A stretch of DNA of 64,000 bases from positions 1 through 64,000 of the forward strand of contig CAMNQF010000006.1 in assembly GCA_946548895.1 (NCBI GenBank), given 5' to 3'. Below the pieces are notes generated by a model. The model worked only from the letters and a program-made list of their open reading frames with translations. It was not told the origin of the DNA and did no database searches. The DNA comes from an uncultured bacterium (GTDB taxonomy: Bacteria > Bacillota > Clostridia > Oscillospirales > Oscillospiraceae). Below, piece after piece: positions 42,192-50,208 of the stretch (positions are counted from its first letter, which is position 1; the number at the start of each line of letters is the position of its first letter). A program made the position numbers and the translations under genes.

Positions 42192-42476
42192 TTATTTGAG
42201 GAATGATTCTCCCTTGCCAGCTGGATGGCTTTTATCATACGAGCTCAATTCATAGGACAGTTTCCATGCCAACTCAAAACCGCAGATGAAACTGTCAATG
42301 GAGCGCTCCTCTGCGGCATGGTCTTTCGCATCAATGATACGTAGTATCAGTTTTCGCTCCGGCTTATCCAGTTTCTGAATGAGCTGGCGATGTGCATCTT
42401 CGACTTCTCGCTGGATATCATGCATGGGCAAGGGTGTGTAAAAGCTATCGTAGAGCGCTTTCATCGTTTCATCCAT
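42192..42476 (-). CDS. DUF6809-like small protein
   Basis: A 94-residue protein with AGGAGGCG upstream of ATG 42476. It reads MDETMKALYDSFYTPLPMHDIQREV and continues with LDKPERKLILRIIDAKDH and SIDSFICGFELAWKLSYEL, a helical pattern recurrent in mobile elements of Clostridia and, as I recall, named DUF6809. Function unknown. It is the last leftward gene before chromosomal genes, so the right end of the outer element probably lies just past 42476. Confidence 0.65.
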   Translation of the reverse strand: MDETMKALYDSFYTPLPMHDIQREVEDAHRQLIQKLDKPERKLILRIIDAKDHAAEERSIDSFICGFELAWKLSYELSSYDKSHPAGKGESFLK

Positions 42477-42559
42477 GTGTCTCGCCTCCTGTTAGCAAGA
42501 CACAATAGCACAGTCCAGAGAAAATAGCTATACTATTTTTTAATCCTGCTGGACATCTG

Positions 42560-42790
42560 TTACGTTTCGTTGAATGTTTCCAACGCGTTTTTCAGTTCCT
42601 CGCAGTCATCGCTGTAAATCAGCACCTGCAGCGGCTTGCTTAAATCCAGGCTATATATCCCCAACATGGATTTTGCGTTTACCGTATACCGACCGGATAC
42701 CATATCCACATCAAATGGAAATTGATTGACCAGGTTGACAAAATCCTGCACCTGGCTGACCTGGGTAAGCGAAATCGTTACTGTCTGCAT
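42560..42790 (-). CDS. HPr-like protein without the active-site histidine
   Basis: A 76-residue HPr-fold protein from ATG 42790 (AAGGAGGTG upstream). The second half is clear HPr: VDMVSGRYTVNAKSMLGIYSLDLSK with the NAKS Ser46-like site. The usual GLHARPA loop with the phosphorylated His is replaced by TQVSQVQDFVN. It cannot carry PTS phosphate but could be a Ser-phosphorylated, Crh-like regulator. It is the last gene of the polyol operon, overlapping none but separated from fructokinase by two bases of spacing. Confidence 0.8.
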   Translation of the reverse strand: MQTVTISLTQVSQVQDFVNLVNQFPFDVDMVSGRYTVNAKSMLGIYSLDLSKPLQVLIYSDDCEELKNALETFNET

Positions 42791-42792
42791 GA

Positions 42793-43755
42793 CTACACCT
42801 CCTTGCCTTGGCATTGACGGATCTGCTCCATATTCGGCATGGCAGGGATAGCCCCGCTGCCAGTTGTCGTCAGCGCCCCGGCGGCGTTTGCAAAGCTGAC
42901 GATCTGCCTCAGCTCCACGCCCGGCATGAATTTAAGCTCCTCTTTCATCATGCCGCGAACCTTCCAGAGAAACGCGCCCACGAAAGCATCCCCGGCCCCT
43001 GTTGTGTCTACAGTGTTCACCTGGTAGGAGGGAACATAGCCGGAACAGGTGTGGTTCCGATAATAGGCTCCCAGCTCGCCCAGCGACACCAGCACCAGAG
43101 CGGGGCCCATACCCAGTAGCTTTTGGGATGCGCCGGCCGGGTCTTTGTCCCCAGTGATCAACTGCGCCTCCTCCTCGGACACCTTCAGAATGTCCGCGAT
43201 GGCAATGCCCTTTTTGATCTGCTCCAGGGCCTTCTCCTCGCTGTCCCACAGCATGGCACGGTAATTGGGATCGAAACTCACCAGCTTGCCTTGCTCTTTC
43301 GCGTATTGCGCGGCATAGAAGGTGGCGCTGCGGCTGGGCTCGTGGGTCATGGACACAGAGCCGAAGTGAAAGATCCGGCAATCGCCGATGAGCTCAGGCT
43401 TGATTTCCCCGGTGGTAAGCATACGATCCGCGCCAGGATCGCGGTAAAAGGTGAAGGAGCGGTCTCCGTTTTCATCCAATTGGACGAATGCCAGGGTGGT
43501 GGGAGCGGCCCCATCCACGGCCAGCCCGGAACTGTCAATCCCGTTCTGAACCAGCACGCCGCGCAGAAAATCCCCGAAGGCATCCCGCCCCACCTTGCCG
43601 AGAAACGCGGTTTTGCCGCCCAGCCGGGAGGCCATCGCCAATACGTTGGCTGGCGCGCCGCCAGGGTTTTCCGCAAACAGTTGCACCCCGCGCTCATTCT
43701 TTCCACAGGGAGTGAAATCAATTAGAAGCTCCCCAAGTGCCGTAATGTCGATCAT
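42793..43755 (-). CDS. Fructokinase, PfkB family
   Basis: A 320-residue ribokinase-family sugar kinase. Substrate-site motif at the start (ALGELLIDFTPCG), FAENPGGAPANVLAMASRLGG near residues 27-47, and the C-terminal signature VDTTGAGDAFVGAFLWKV with catalytic Asp. Sequence type and operon context favour fructose to fructose-6-phosphate. It overlaps the transporter stop by four bases. It would phosphorylate the fructose made by the upstream dehydrogenase. Confidence 0.88.
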   Translation of the reverse strand: MIDITALGELLIDFTPCGKNERGVQLFAENPGGAPANVLAMASRLGGKTAFLGKVGRDAFGDFLRGVLVQNGIDSSGLAVDGAAPTTLAFVQLDENGDRSFTFYRDPGADRMLTTGEIKPELIGDCRIFHFGSVSMTHEPSRSATFYAAQYAKEQGKLVSFDPNYRAMLWDSEEKALEQIKKGIAIADILKVSEEEAQLITGDKDPAGASQKLLGMGPALVLVSLGELGAYYRNHTCSGYVPSYQVNTVDTTGAGDAFVGAFLWKVRGMMKEELKFMPGVELRQIVSFANAAGALTTTGSGAIPAMPNMEQIRQCQGKEV

Positions 43756-45134
43756 GCCTGCTCCCCCTTCCTGGCGCTGAGCTCCTCAATGATGCGCTGA
43801 TAGGAATTTTTGTTGATCTGATAGAAGAACAGCACCACCGCCGTGACGATCCACAGCACGCCGGGGATCGTAGAGAACGCATGGTGGATGACGCCCTGAA
43901 CCGCCGCATTCTGCACCTGATTGGCCTGGAAGCCCAGCTGATCCAGCACTGCCGCCAGGGCGGCGGTGCCAACGGCCATGCCCACCTTATTGCCCAGGGA
44001 GACAAAAGCGTACTGGAAGCCGTCGTTGCGGATGCCGGTTTTCCACTCGCCGTACTCCACACAGTCGGGGACAATGGCGTAGATGGCGGTATTGAAGCCA
44101 CAGAAGAACAGCTGGGACAGGGCCGCGCAGGCATAGAAGGGAATGGGGGCGGTCACCGGGCTGAAGAAATACAGGGCCAACACGCACACGCCGGTGCCCG
44201 CGGCGAACAGGGAGGCGGTGCGGCCCTTATTCCCCAGCAAACGGAACACAAAGGGAAACGCCGCCGCGCCGATGATGGAGGGGATCATGAGCACCATGGA
44301 GTAGGTGGTGAACAGGCCCTCGTTCCCCTCCACGTATTTGAAGTAGTACATCAGGTTGGCGCTGCGCCCGTAGTGGACAAGGCCGAACAGGAGCTGCCCC
44401 ACAAGGGCGATGAGGTACGGCTTGTTCTGCGCCGCCGCCTTGAGCTGCACCCCGATGGGAATGCTCTTTTTCTCGGCGGGCGCCACGATCTCTTTCGTTT
44501 TAGCGAAGCAGAACCAATGGCAGGCGGTGAAAATCACACCGTACAGCACCGTGACCAGCAGATACCCCTTGGCCTGATTTTCTCCGCCAAAAACGGCGAT
44601 CAGGGGCAGGGTGATGATATTGATGATGTTGATGGCGACCATGGCGCACACGGAACGGGAGGTATTAATCTGGGCCCGCTCCTCAATATTCTGGGTCAAT
44701 GCCCCACACAGGGTGCCATAGGGGATGTTGACGCAGGTGTAGCCCAATACCAGCAGGCAGTAGGTGACATACATATACACTGTTTTGGACGTGTCCCCCC
44801 AGGTGGGATGGGCCCAGAATGTGAGCACCAGGACAAGGGCTGTCAGCGGTGCGCCAATGAGCAGCCAGGGGCGGTAGCGGCCCCAGCGGGTGTTGGTGCG
44901 GTCGCTGAGACTGCCGATGAGGGGGTCGTTGATGGCGTCCCAGAAGCGGGAGAGGAGCATCAGCAGGGACACCGCCGCCATGGGAATACCGCACACGTCG
45001 GTATAGAAGATCATGAGGAAGTTGCTTACGAACATCCAGCTGAAGTTACAGCCCACGTCGCCAAAACCGTAGGCGATTTTGCTGATGAGGGGGACTTTGA
45101 TGTTGGTATCCTGCTGGGGCGTATTGGCGGCCAT
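43752..45134 (-). CDS. GPH-family sugar/polyol:cation symporter
   Basis: A 460-residue MFS protein of the glycoside-pentoside-hexuronide family, with about 12 membrane segments. Signature parts: KIAYGFGDVGCNFSWMFVSNFLMIFYTDV at the start, SRFWDAINDPLIGSLSDRTNTRWGRYRPW in the first cytoplasmic loop, and CVEYGEWKTGIRNDGFQYA. It probably imports sorbitol or a related polyol with Na+ or H+. The start is two bases from the dehydrogenase stop. Confidence 0.9.
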   Translation of the reverse strand: MAANTPQQDTNIKVPLISKIAYGFGDVGCNFSWMFVSNFLMIFYTDVCGIPMAAVSLLMLLSRFWDAINDPLIGSLSDRTNTRWGRYRPWLLIGAPLTALVLVLTFWAHPTWGDTSKTVYMYVTYCLLVLGYTCVNIPYGTLCGALTQNIEERAQINTSRSVCAMVAINIINIITLPLIAVFGGENQAKGYLLVTVLYGVIFTACHWFCFAKTKEIVAPAEKKSIPIGVQLKAAAQNKPYLIALVGQLLFGLVHYGRSANLMYYFKYVEGNEGLFTTYSMVLMIPSIIGAAAFPFVFRLLGNKGRTASLFAAGTGVCVLALYFFSPVTAPIPFYACAALSQLFFCGFNTAIYAIVPDCVEYGEWKTGIRNDGFQYAFVSLGNKVGMAVGTAALAAVLDQLGFQANQVQNAAVQGVIHHAFSTIPGVLWIVTAVVLFFYQINKNSYQRIIEELSARKGEQA

Positions 45135-45136
45135 GT

Positions 45137-46192
45137 TCAGCCCTCCTTCGCGATCTTCACCACCGCTTTGACGATGTTGGCCTTGTCGGACACGCTCTGA
45201 TCCATGGCATTCTGGATGTCGTCAAAGTCGAAGATGTTGGTTACGATGCCCTTCAGATTCACCTTCCCGGCGGCTACGGCGTCGATGGCCATGGGGTAGA
45301 TGTGGTGGTAGCGGAACACGGTCTTGAAGGTGAGCTCCTTGTCCAACACCAGGCTCATGGGCAGGGTCATCTCGCCGGTTTTGGAGTAGCCCACCAGCAC
45401 CAGGTTGGCTCCCTTCTTGGCCATGTGGATGGCCTGACGGGTGGTGATCTCAGTGCCGGCGGTCTCAATGACCAGGTCGCAGCCCGCGCCCCCGGTGAGC
45501 TTCCGAACGGCCTCCACCGCGTCCTCGTCCTTGCCGTTGATGACGCCGTCCGCGCCCAGCTCCAGGGCCTTGTCCAGCCGCTTCTGCATCACGTCCACCA
45601 CGTAGACCCGGCTGACGCCCTCGGCCTTCAGCGCCATCATGGACACCAGGCCGATGCAGCCCGCGCCCATGACCACGGCGGTCTGACCCGCGTGGGCCCC
45701 GCCCTGGTTGGCGGCGTGGAAGCCCACCGCCAGCGGTTCGATCAGCGCACCCTCCAGGGTGCTCACGTTGTCGGGAAGCTTGAAGCACAGGGCGGCCTCG
45801 TGCGCCACGTACTCCTGGAACACGCCGTCCACCGGGGGGGTAGCGAAAAACACCACGTCGGGGCACAGGTTATACTTGCCCTGGCGGCAGAACTCGCAGT
45901 GGCCGCAGGTCTTGCCCGGCTCCAGCGCCACCCGGTCGCCCACCTTCAAGTGCTTCACATTGCTGCCCACTTCCACCACGGTGCCACCGGGCTCGTGACC
46001 CAGCACGAAGGGGGGCTTCACCACGTAGTCGCCGATGGCCCCGGTCTCGTAGTAGTGCATATCGCTGCCGCAGATGCCCACGTACTCCAGTTTGACCAGC
46101 ACCTCGTCGTCCTTGGGGGTGGGGATGGGCCGCTCCGTGTACCCCATCTTGCCGATGCCCTCCATCACTGCTACCTTCATGGTTCCGTTCAT
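45137..46192 (-). CDS. Zinc-dependent sorbitol/polyol dehydrogenase
   Basis: A 351-residue medium-chain dehydrogenase. Catalytic zinc residues: CGICGSDMHYYETG (Cys) and GHEPGGTVVEVG (His-Glu). Structural zinc Cys quartet: CGHCEFCRQGKYNLC. NAD site: VMGAGCIGLVSMMALKAEG, then VVDVMQKRLD with an acidic residue that favours NAD. Closest to sorbitol/xylitol dehydrogenases. It would oxidise sorbitol to fructose for the downstream kinase. First gene of the operon; AGGAGG precedes ATG 46192. Confidence 0.88.
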   Translation of the reverse strand: MNGTMKVAVMEGIGKMGYTERPIPTPKDDEVLVKLEYVGICGSDMHYYETGAIGDYVVKPPFVLGHEPGGTVVEVGSNVKHLKVGDRVALEPGKTCGHCEFCRQGKYNLCPDVVFFATPPVDGVFQEYVAHEAALCFKLPDNVSTLEGALIEPLAVGFHAANQGGAHAGQTAVVMGAGCIGLVSMMALKAEGVSRVYVVDVMQKRLDKALELGADGVINGKDEDAVEAVRKLTGGAGCDLVIETAGTEITTRQAIHMAKKGANLVLVGYSKTGEMTLPMSLVLDKELTFKTVFRYHHIYPMAIDAVAAGKVNLKGIVTNIFDFDDIQNAMDQSVSDKANIVKAVVKIAKEG

Positions 46193-46216
46193 TGCTGTGA
46201 CCTCCTCATTTTTATT

Positions 46217-46284
46217 TTACATTACTTTTATAATGTATTTATGTAAGTGATTATATAAATAGCACCTCCCAATCGTTTTGTCAA
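46217..46284 (-). promoter_or_regulatory. Promoter and possible operator of the polyol operon
   Basis: Leftward: TTGACA (46284-46279), a 17-base spacer, TATTTA as -10, with TATAAT slightly further on. Downstream is an AT-rich inverted repeat, TTACAT (46217-46222) and ATGTAA (46241-46246), between the promoter and the dehydrogenase start. The ROK regulator next door is the likely binder. Confidence 0.5.
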
Positions 46285-46345
46285 TATAGGTTAGGCATTT
46301 TCGGCGGTATACACATTTTTGCGGCCGCGTTTTTGTGCAAAAAAG

Positions 46346-46378
46346 AAGTCCGCCGTCTTACTGCAAGACAGCGGACTT
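46346..46378 (-). terminator. Terminator of the ROK regulator gene
   Basis: AAGTCCGC ... GCGGACTT with inner TCTT/AAGA pairing, followed leftward by CTTTTTTGC. It lies nine bases beyond the regulator stop and separates it from the polyol operon. Confidence 0.75.
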
Positions 46379-46386
46379 GGTATGTG

Positions 46387-47511
46387 TCAAAGCCCTCGAA
46401 TGAATTCCTCCACCTGCACCAGGGCCGTACCGACGGCGGCGGCCTCCAGCTTGTAGCGGCAGAAGCGAAGATAGGAAGAGTCCCGCCGGAAGGTGTTGCG
46501 CTCCTCCAGCAGTGTGCGCAGCGGTGCGCCGAATTCCTCCAAAAACGCGCCCACGTAGCCGCCCACAATCACATCGCAGTCGAAGCTCATGTGGAGGTTG
46601 TTAACGGCTACCGCCAGATATTGCAGGTATTCCTTCCAGATCTGCTCCAGTTGAGGATCGCCGGCCCGGAGGCGGTCAAAGAAATCTGCCAGCCGGCCCT
46701 GTGTATAATCGGCCAGCACCCGGGCAGAGCAGTAGGCGTCCAGGCAGCCCTCTTTCCCGCAGTAGCACCTCCGCCCGCCTGGAACCAGGGTGTTATGGCC
46801 AAACTCTCCAGCCCGAAGGTGGTTGCCGGTGTAGAGCGCCCCGCCGTTCAAAATCGCGCCGCCCACACTGTTGCTGAGGGAGAGGTAGACGAAGTCCCCG
46901 GCGTCCGGCGTTCCGTAGACCTCCGCCAGCCCGGCGGCGTTGGCGTCGTTGATAAAGCGGCAGGGATAGGGAATATACCGGCTGAAAAACCCGGTGGGCA
47001 CGTCTTGGATGCCCAGGATGTGGGAGTGGCGCAGTACGCCTTCCTCCTCCGCCACAATGCCGGGGAGGGAGACGCCAACCCCTAACAGGCGATCCTGTGC
47101 TTTATGCTCCTCCACGAACTGTTCTGCCAGCTCGCCCAGTCCCTGAGCATAGCCGTCGTCCAGAGAAAAAGGACGGGTTTTTCGGACGGAGCGTACCACC
47201 TGTCCGCTCAGATCCACCAGCACCACGCTCACATGGTTTCGGGTGATGTCTACCCCCAGCGCCAGCTTCGCGTCCCGAACCGGGGCATAGGCCTTTGCCT
47301 TGCGCCCCCCGGTGGACTCATAAGAGCCGGCCTCCTTGATCAAACCCAATTCGGAGAGCTCCTTCACATTTTGCAATACAGTGGGCCAGCTCAGCGACAA
47401 CCGCTGGGACAGCTCCATTTGGGAAATGTGGTCACAGGTCAAAATACAGCGCAGGGTGTTGGATCGATTGCGCCGCTTCACATCCATGTTGCTGGCTGGG
47501 CCCGCTGTCAT
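46387..47511 (-). CDS. ROK-family transcriptional regulator of the polyol operon
   Basis: A 374-residue NagC/XylR-type regulator. The N-terminal winged helix is NTLRCILTCDHISQMELSQRL through LSELGLIKEAG; the sugar-kinase-like part has LALGVDITRNHVSVVLVDLSG and the zinc site GHNTLVPGGRRCYCGKEGCLDAYCS. Such proteins repress sugar operons until sugar binds. Its gene is transcribed in the same direction just upstream of the polyol operon but ends at its own terminator. GAGGGG lies before ATG 47511. Confidence 0.88.
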   Translation of the reverse strand: MTAGPASNMDVKRRNRSNTLRCILTCDHISQMELSQRLSLSWPTVLQNVKELSELGLIKEAGSYESTGGRKAKAYAPVRDAKLALGVDITRNHVSVVLVDLSGQVVRSVRKTRPFSLDDGYAQGLGELAEQFVEEHKAQDRLLGVGVSLPGIVAEEEGVLRHSHILGIQDVPTGFFSRYIPYPCRFINDANAAGLAEVYGTPDAGDFVYLSLSNSVGGAILNGGALYTGNHLRAGEFGHNTLVPGGRRCYCGKEGCLDAYCSARVLADYTQGRLADFFDRLRAGDPQLEQIWKEYLQYLAVAVNNLHMSFDCDVIVGGYVGAFLEEFGAPLRTLLEERNTFRRDSSYLRFCRYKLEAAAVGTALVQVEEFIRGL

Positions 47512-47817
47512 AGGTTACCCCTCATTTCTATATATACTGTTTTATAAAGCTTCTACATTTATGATAGCAGATAAGCCCGCAGATGGCAAGGACTTTTATC
47601 AGTTTATTACAATCATTCGATGGTGCTGCTGTTGCTTGGATTGCGATCCATGGATGAAAAAGCTAAAGCACAGCAGGAGAATTTAATCTCCTACCGTGCT
47701 TTATGCCGCCGTACCTGCTTGCTACCCCTCGGTTCACTTTGTGTCCCTGTGGGGTGTAACCCTTCTGGCGCAAGGGTCTTCCGTTTTGTCTCACGCCATC
47801 AGCAATTTGTATGGCTA
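47512..47817. other. Intergenic region before the ROK gene
   Basis: About 305 bases without a supported gene. It holds the ROK promoter region (AT-rich 47520-47570) and the terminator at 47664-47704. Nothing else is recognised. Confidence 0.5.
47664..47704 (-). terminator. Terminator of the flavin reductase operon
   Basis: Leftward TAAAGCACGGTAGGAG, loop ATTAAATT, CTCCTGCTGTGCTTTA, then GCTTTTTC. A 16-position stem with two mismatches, about 115 bases after the NAD(P)H reductase stop. Confidence 0.7.
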
Positions 47818-48366
47818 TCAGATTGATTTGCCCAGCTCACGGGCGTCGTCCAATTCCTTGCGGCCCTTGTTGTCACCCACGTTCATCACGCCGCCGCAAA
47901 GCACTTTTCCAAGGTTTTTCCACCGCAGATGCTCCATCAGATGGTCATAATAGAGGGTCACATCCTCGAAACCGTTCCCCTCCGCGGCCATCAGCAGGAC
48001 GCCGCCCCGGCCATGGCCCCGCAGCAAATTTTCGCCGCCCTCTTCCAGGGCAAACAGACGGTCAGCAGCAGTTCTGATCTGACCGCTCATATTCCAGTAA
48101 TAGAGGGGCGTGGCAAAGACCACTACGTCACAATCCCTGATTGCCGGATAAATTTGTGCCATATCGTCCTTTTGAACGCAGGGACACTCCCGGTCGCTGT
48201 GTCCGCCGAAGCAGCCCTTGCAGCCGTGGATATCCATGCCGTCCAGGAAAAACTCCGTCACTTGATGGCCGGCACCTTCCGCCCCTTGGGTAAACGCTTT
48301 GACCAGGGCCGAGGTATTCCCATTTCTTCTGGGGCTTCCGTTTAAGATTACAACGCTCTTGCCCAT
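47818..48366 (-). CDS. NADPH-dependent FMN reductase/flavodoxin-family protein
   Basis: A 182-residue protein with the flavin-binding loop GSPRRNGNTSALVKAF near residues 10-25, the metal/Cys-containing segment CKGCFGGHSDRECPCVQKDDM, and FATPLYYWNMSGQIRTAADR. This is the iron-sulfur/FMN quinone-reductase-like group of Clostridia. It probably moves electrons from NAD(P)H to quinones or other acceptors in stress response. Thirteen bases after the flavin reductase gene in the same operon. Confidence 0.87.
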   Translation of the reverse strand: MGKSVVILNGSPRRNGNTSALVKAFTQGAEGAGHQVTEFFLDGMDIHGCKGCFGGHSDRECPCVQKDDMAQIYPAIRDCDVVVFATPLYYWNMSGQIRTAADRLFALEEGGENLLRGHGRGGVLLMAAEGNGFEDVTLYYDHLMEHLRWKNLGKVLCGGVMNVGDNKGRKELDDARELGKSI

Positions 48367-48379
48367 GATGATCCTCCGC

Positions 48380-48952
48380 TTATTGTTTCATCAGATCCGC
48401 ACCGCTGTGCCACGCCTGCCCCACTCGCTCACCGATGGCGTAATAGCCGTTGCGCATCTGGTCAAAGGCAAAGGCATGGAGCTTCCCCGCGTCGATCCGG
48501 CCCTTCTCATCCAGTACCTTTTCGTCCGCAATCACGTTGACGATCCTGCCCAGTACCCGCAGGCCGTAGGGTTGCTGCTGCATCTCCACCACCTCGCACT
48601 CCAAGGTGACAGGGTACTCGGTGATCACCGGAGCGTCTATCCGCCCGCTCTTGACGGCGTGCAACCTGGTGCGGGCAAACTTGTTCGGCATTTTGTTGGC
48701 GCTGGCAATGCCCAGAAAGTCGGATTCCCGCAGGGTGTCCGTTCCCGGCACAGCCAGAGTAAACGCTTTCCTGACCTCGATATTTGCTACGGTCTTATGC
48801 TCCGCCTCCAGGTTCAGCGCCACCATATCCTCCGCGCAGATGCCGCCCCAGGCCATCATCATCACATCCACGGTGTCATCCTCGTTGTAGGTCCCAATCA
48901 TATAAGTGGGCATGGGGAACAAATAGGGCTTTACGCCAAGATCCTTTGTCAT
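48380..48952 (-). CDS. Flavin reductase-like FMN-binding protein
   Basis: A 190-residue protein from ATG 48952 (GAAGGAG upstream). It begins MTKDLGVKPYLFPMPTYMIG and contains EDMVALNLEAEHKTVANIEVRKAFTLAVPG and SDFLGIASANKMPNK, the split-barrel flavin reductase pattern of Clostridia. First gene of a two-gene leftward operon, divergent from the HxlR regulator. It probably binds FMN and supports the neighbouring reductase. Confidence 0.87.
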   Translation of the reverse strand: MTKDLGVKPYLFPMPTYMIGTYNEDDTVDVMMMAWGGICAEDMVALNLEAEHKTVANIEVRKAFTLAVPGTDTLRESDFLGIASANKMPNKFARTRLHAVKSGRIDAPVITEYPVTLECEVVEMQQQPYGLRVLGRIVNVIADEKVLDEKGRIDAGKLHAFAFDQMRNGYYAIGERVGQAWHSGADLMKQ

Positions 48953-49098
48953 GTTGATTACTCCTTCCTGATTCACGGGATTGACATTTCCCGCCGCTGA
49001 TACTATCATTATAGCCAGAGCAGTCAGGAAAACAAGTACGCACATGAAAGTGCGATACTTACATTAGCTTAATATACTTACCTGGAGGATAGTGAGCT

Positions 49099-49431
49099 AT
49101 GAGTGTTACGTGTATCAAGGATGCCAAGCTGGAAACGACCGGATTTCATTACACCATGTCGCTGATCCAGGGGAAATACAAGATGTTCATTTTGTATGCC
49201 CTGATGGGTTTTGAAGTGGTGCGGTTCAATGAATTGAAAAAGTACATCGGCACCATCTCCTACAAAACGCTCAGCGCCACGCTGAAGGAGCTGGAGGCTG
49301 ACGGTCTTGTTCACCGGGAGGAGTACCCCCAGATCCCGCCGAAAGTGGAGTATAGCCTGACAGAGCGGGGGAAATCCCTTATCCCGATTTTGGATCAGAT
49401 GTGTGACTGGGGAGAGAGAAACAGACGGTAG
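49099..49431 (+). CDS. HxlR-family regulator
   Basis: A 110-residue winged-helix regulator: QGKYKMFILYALMGFEVVRFNELKKYIGTISYKTLSATLKELEADGLVHREEY with the IPPKVEYSLTERGKSLIPIL wing. It is divergent from the flavin reductase genes across a 146-base gap, so it probably senses redox or electrophile stress and controls them. HxlR proteins of this group often use a single conserved Cys; Cys5 is present. Confidence 0.88.
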   Translation: MSVTCIKDAKLETTGFHYTMSLIQGKYKMFILYALMGFEVVRFNELKKYIGTISYKTLSATLKELEADGLVHREEYPQIPPKVEYSLTERGKSLIPILDQMCDWGERNRR

Positions 49432-49824
49432 TTCTCAAGCGGCCTTTTCATTTTCGGCAGAGTCGGGATGCCGGTATGAAAATGCGGGGCACACTGTCCT
49501 GGCTCACAATTTTTTTACAGTTCCTTTACAGCTTTTTCCCAATTCCTTCAGCACAGGTTCAGAAATTGCCGGTATGATATGCTCAACAGGCTGACAGACG
49601 GCAATTTCACTGTGAAAGGGAAAACTTCCGGCTATATATGGCGCTGATGCCGCGGCGGGCGCCGCGGATAAAGCCGACAGCGCCATATGGTTGGCAATAG
49701 CGTCACGGTGTACCCATAGATATAACCACTTGAGCGCAGTCCAAAAGGCGGGCTGCGCTCAAGACGACTTTTTGGGGGAATTGAAGCGGCCCTGCGCTTC
49801 GTAATAGGAGCGCAGGGCCGGTTT
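49432..49824. other. Intergenic region with hairpins
   Basis: No gene is supported in 393 bases. It has an 11-pair inverted repeat CTTGAGCGCAG / CTGCGCTCAAG (49729-49763, then ACGACTTTTTGG, so possibly a terminator on the + strand) and the terminator at 49788-49819. The GC-rich stretch GCCGCGGCGGGCGCCGCGG near 49650 is also self-complementary. It may mark the border between chromosomal genes and the replication-like module. Confidence 0.5.
49788..49819 (-). terminator. Hairpin after the XRE gene
   Basis: GGCCCTGCGCT, ten-base loop, AGCGCAGGGCC: a perfect 11-pair stem, six bases past the XRE stop when read leftward. The following sequence is GCTTCAATTCC, without a strong T-run. Confidence 0.6.
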
Positions 49825-50082
49825 CTATTCGTCATCTTCTGCGTCATCATCAAAAGAAAACTCATTTAGGCTGGGGAAATCAAGAAATTCGGAAACCGTC
49901 ATATTAAACGTCAGCGCGATTTTGTGTAGCGTCTGAATGCCCGGATTTTTAGACGCGCCATGCATAATATTGTCTATTGTGGATTGCTTGACATTGCTCA
50001 TGGAGGCTAACCGATTGATGGAAAGCCCCCGCTCTTTACATAGAGTGGCAATTCTATTTGCAATGATTTGATAATATTCCAT
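49825..50082 (-). CDS. XRE-family regulator divergent from the unknown gene at 50209
   Basis: An 85-residue regulator. The helix-turn-helix is ERGLSINRLASMSNVKQSTIDNIMHGASKNPG; the end is acidic (LNEFSFDDDAEDDE). It faces the gene at 50209 across two identical palindromes, so it probably controls both genes. Codon use is more AT-rich than neighbours. Confidence 0.85.
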   Translation of the reverse strand: MEYYQIIANRIATLCKERGLSINRLASMSNVKQSTIDNIMHGASKNPGIQTLHKIALTFNMTVSEFLDFPSLNEFSFDDDAEDDE

Positions 50083-50138
50083 TCAAATTCCCCGCTTAAT
50101 GGTATTTTCACCATGATAACAGAGAACTATTCAAAGTT

Positions 50139-50194
50139 ACCTATATATAGGTTGACTTGCAAATTATGCTGTGCTAACCTACCTATATATAGGT
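50139..50194 (+). promoter_or_regulatory. Twin palindromic operators flanking a promoter
   Basis: ACCTATATATAGGT, a perfect 14-base palindrome, occurs at 50139-50152 and 50181-50194, 42 bases apart (four helical turns). Between them is TTGACT (50152-50157), a 17-base spacer and TAACCT as a possible -10, for the gene at 50209. This layout fits repression by the XRE protein binding both sites cooperatively. Confidence 0.65.
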
Positions 50195-50208
50195 AAGCCG
50201 GTGAAGAT

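Larger units (their letters stand above)
24557..42476. mobile_element. Outer mobilizable element, interrupted by a second element
   Basis: The leftward set sigma-like factor, RepA-like ATPase, MobC, relaxase, small protein and large serine recombinase is a standard layout for mobilizable integrative elements of Clostridia. The recombinase is split by the inner element (26157-38363), so roughly 5.7 kb belongs to the outer element. End points given are gene limits, since no flanking direct repeat could be identified. It has no conjugation machinery of its own and would need a helper. With the recombinase cut it should be fixed in place. Confidence 0.6.
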
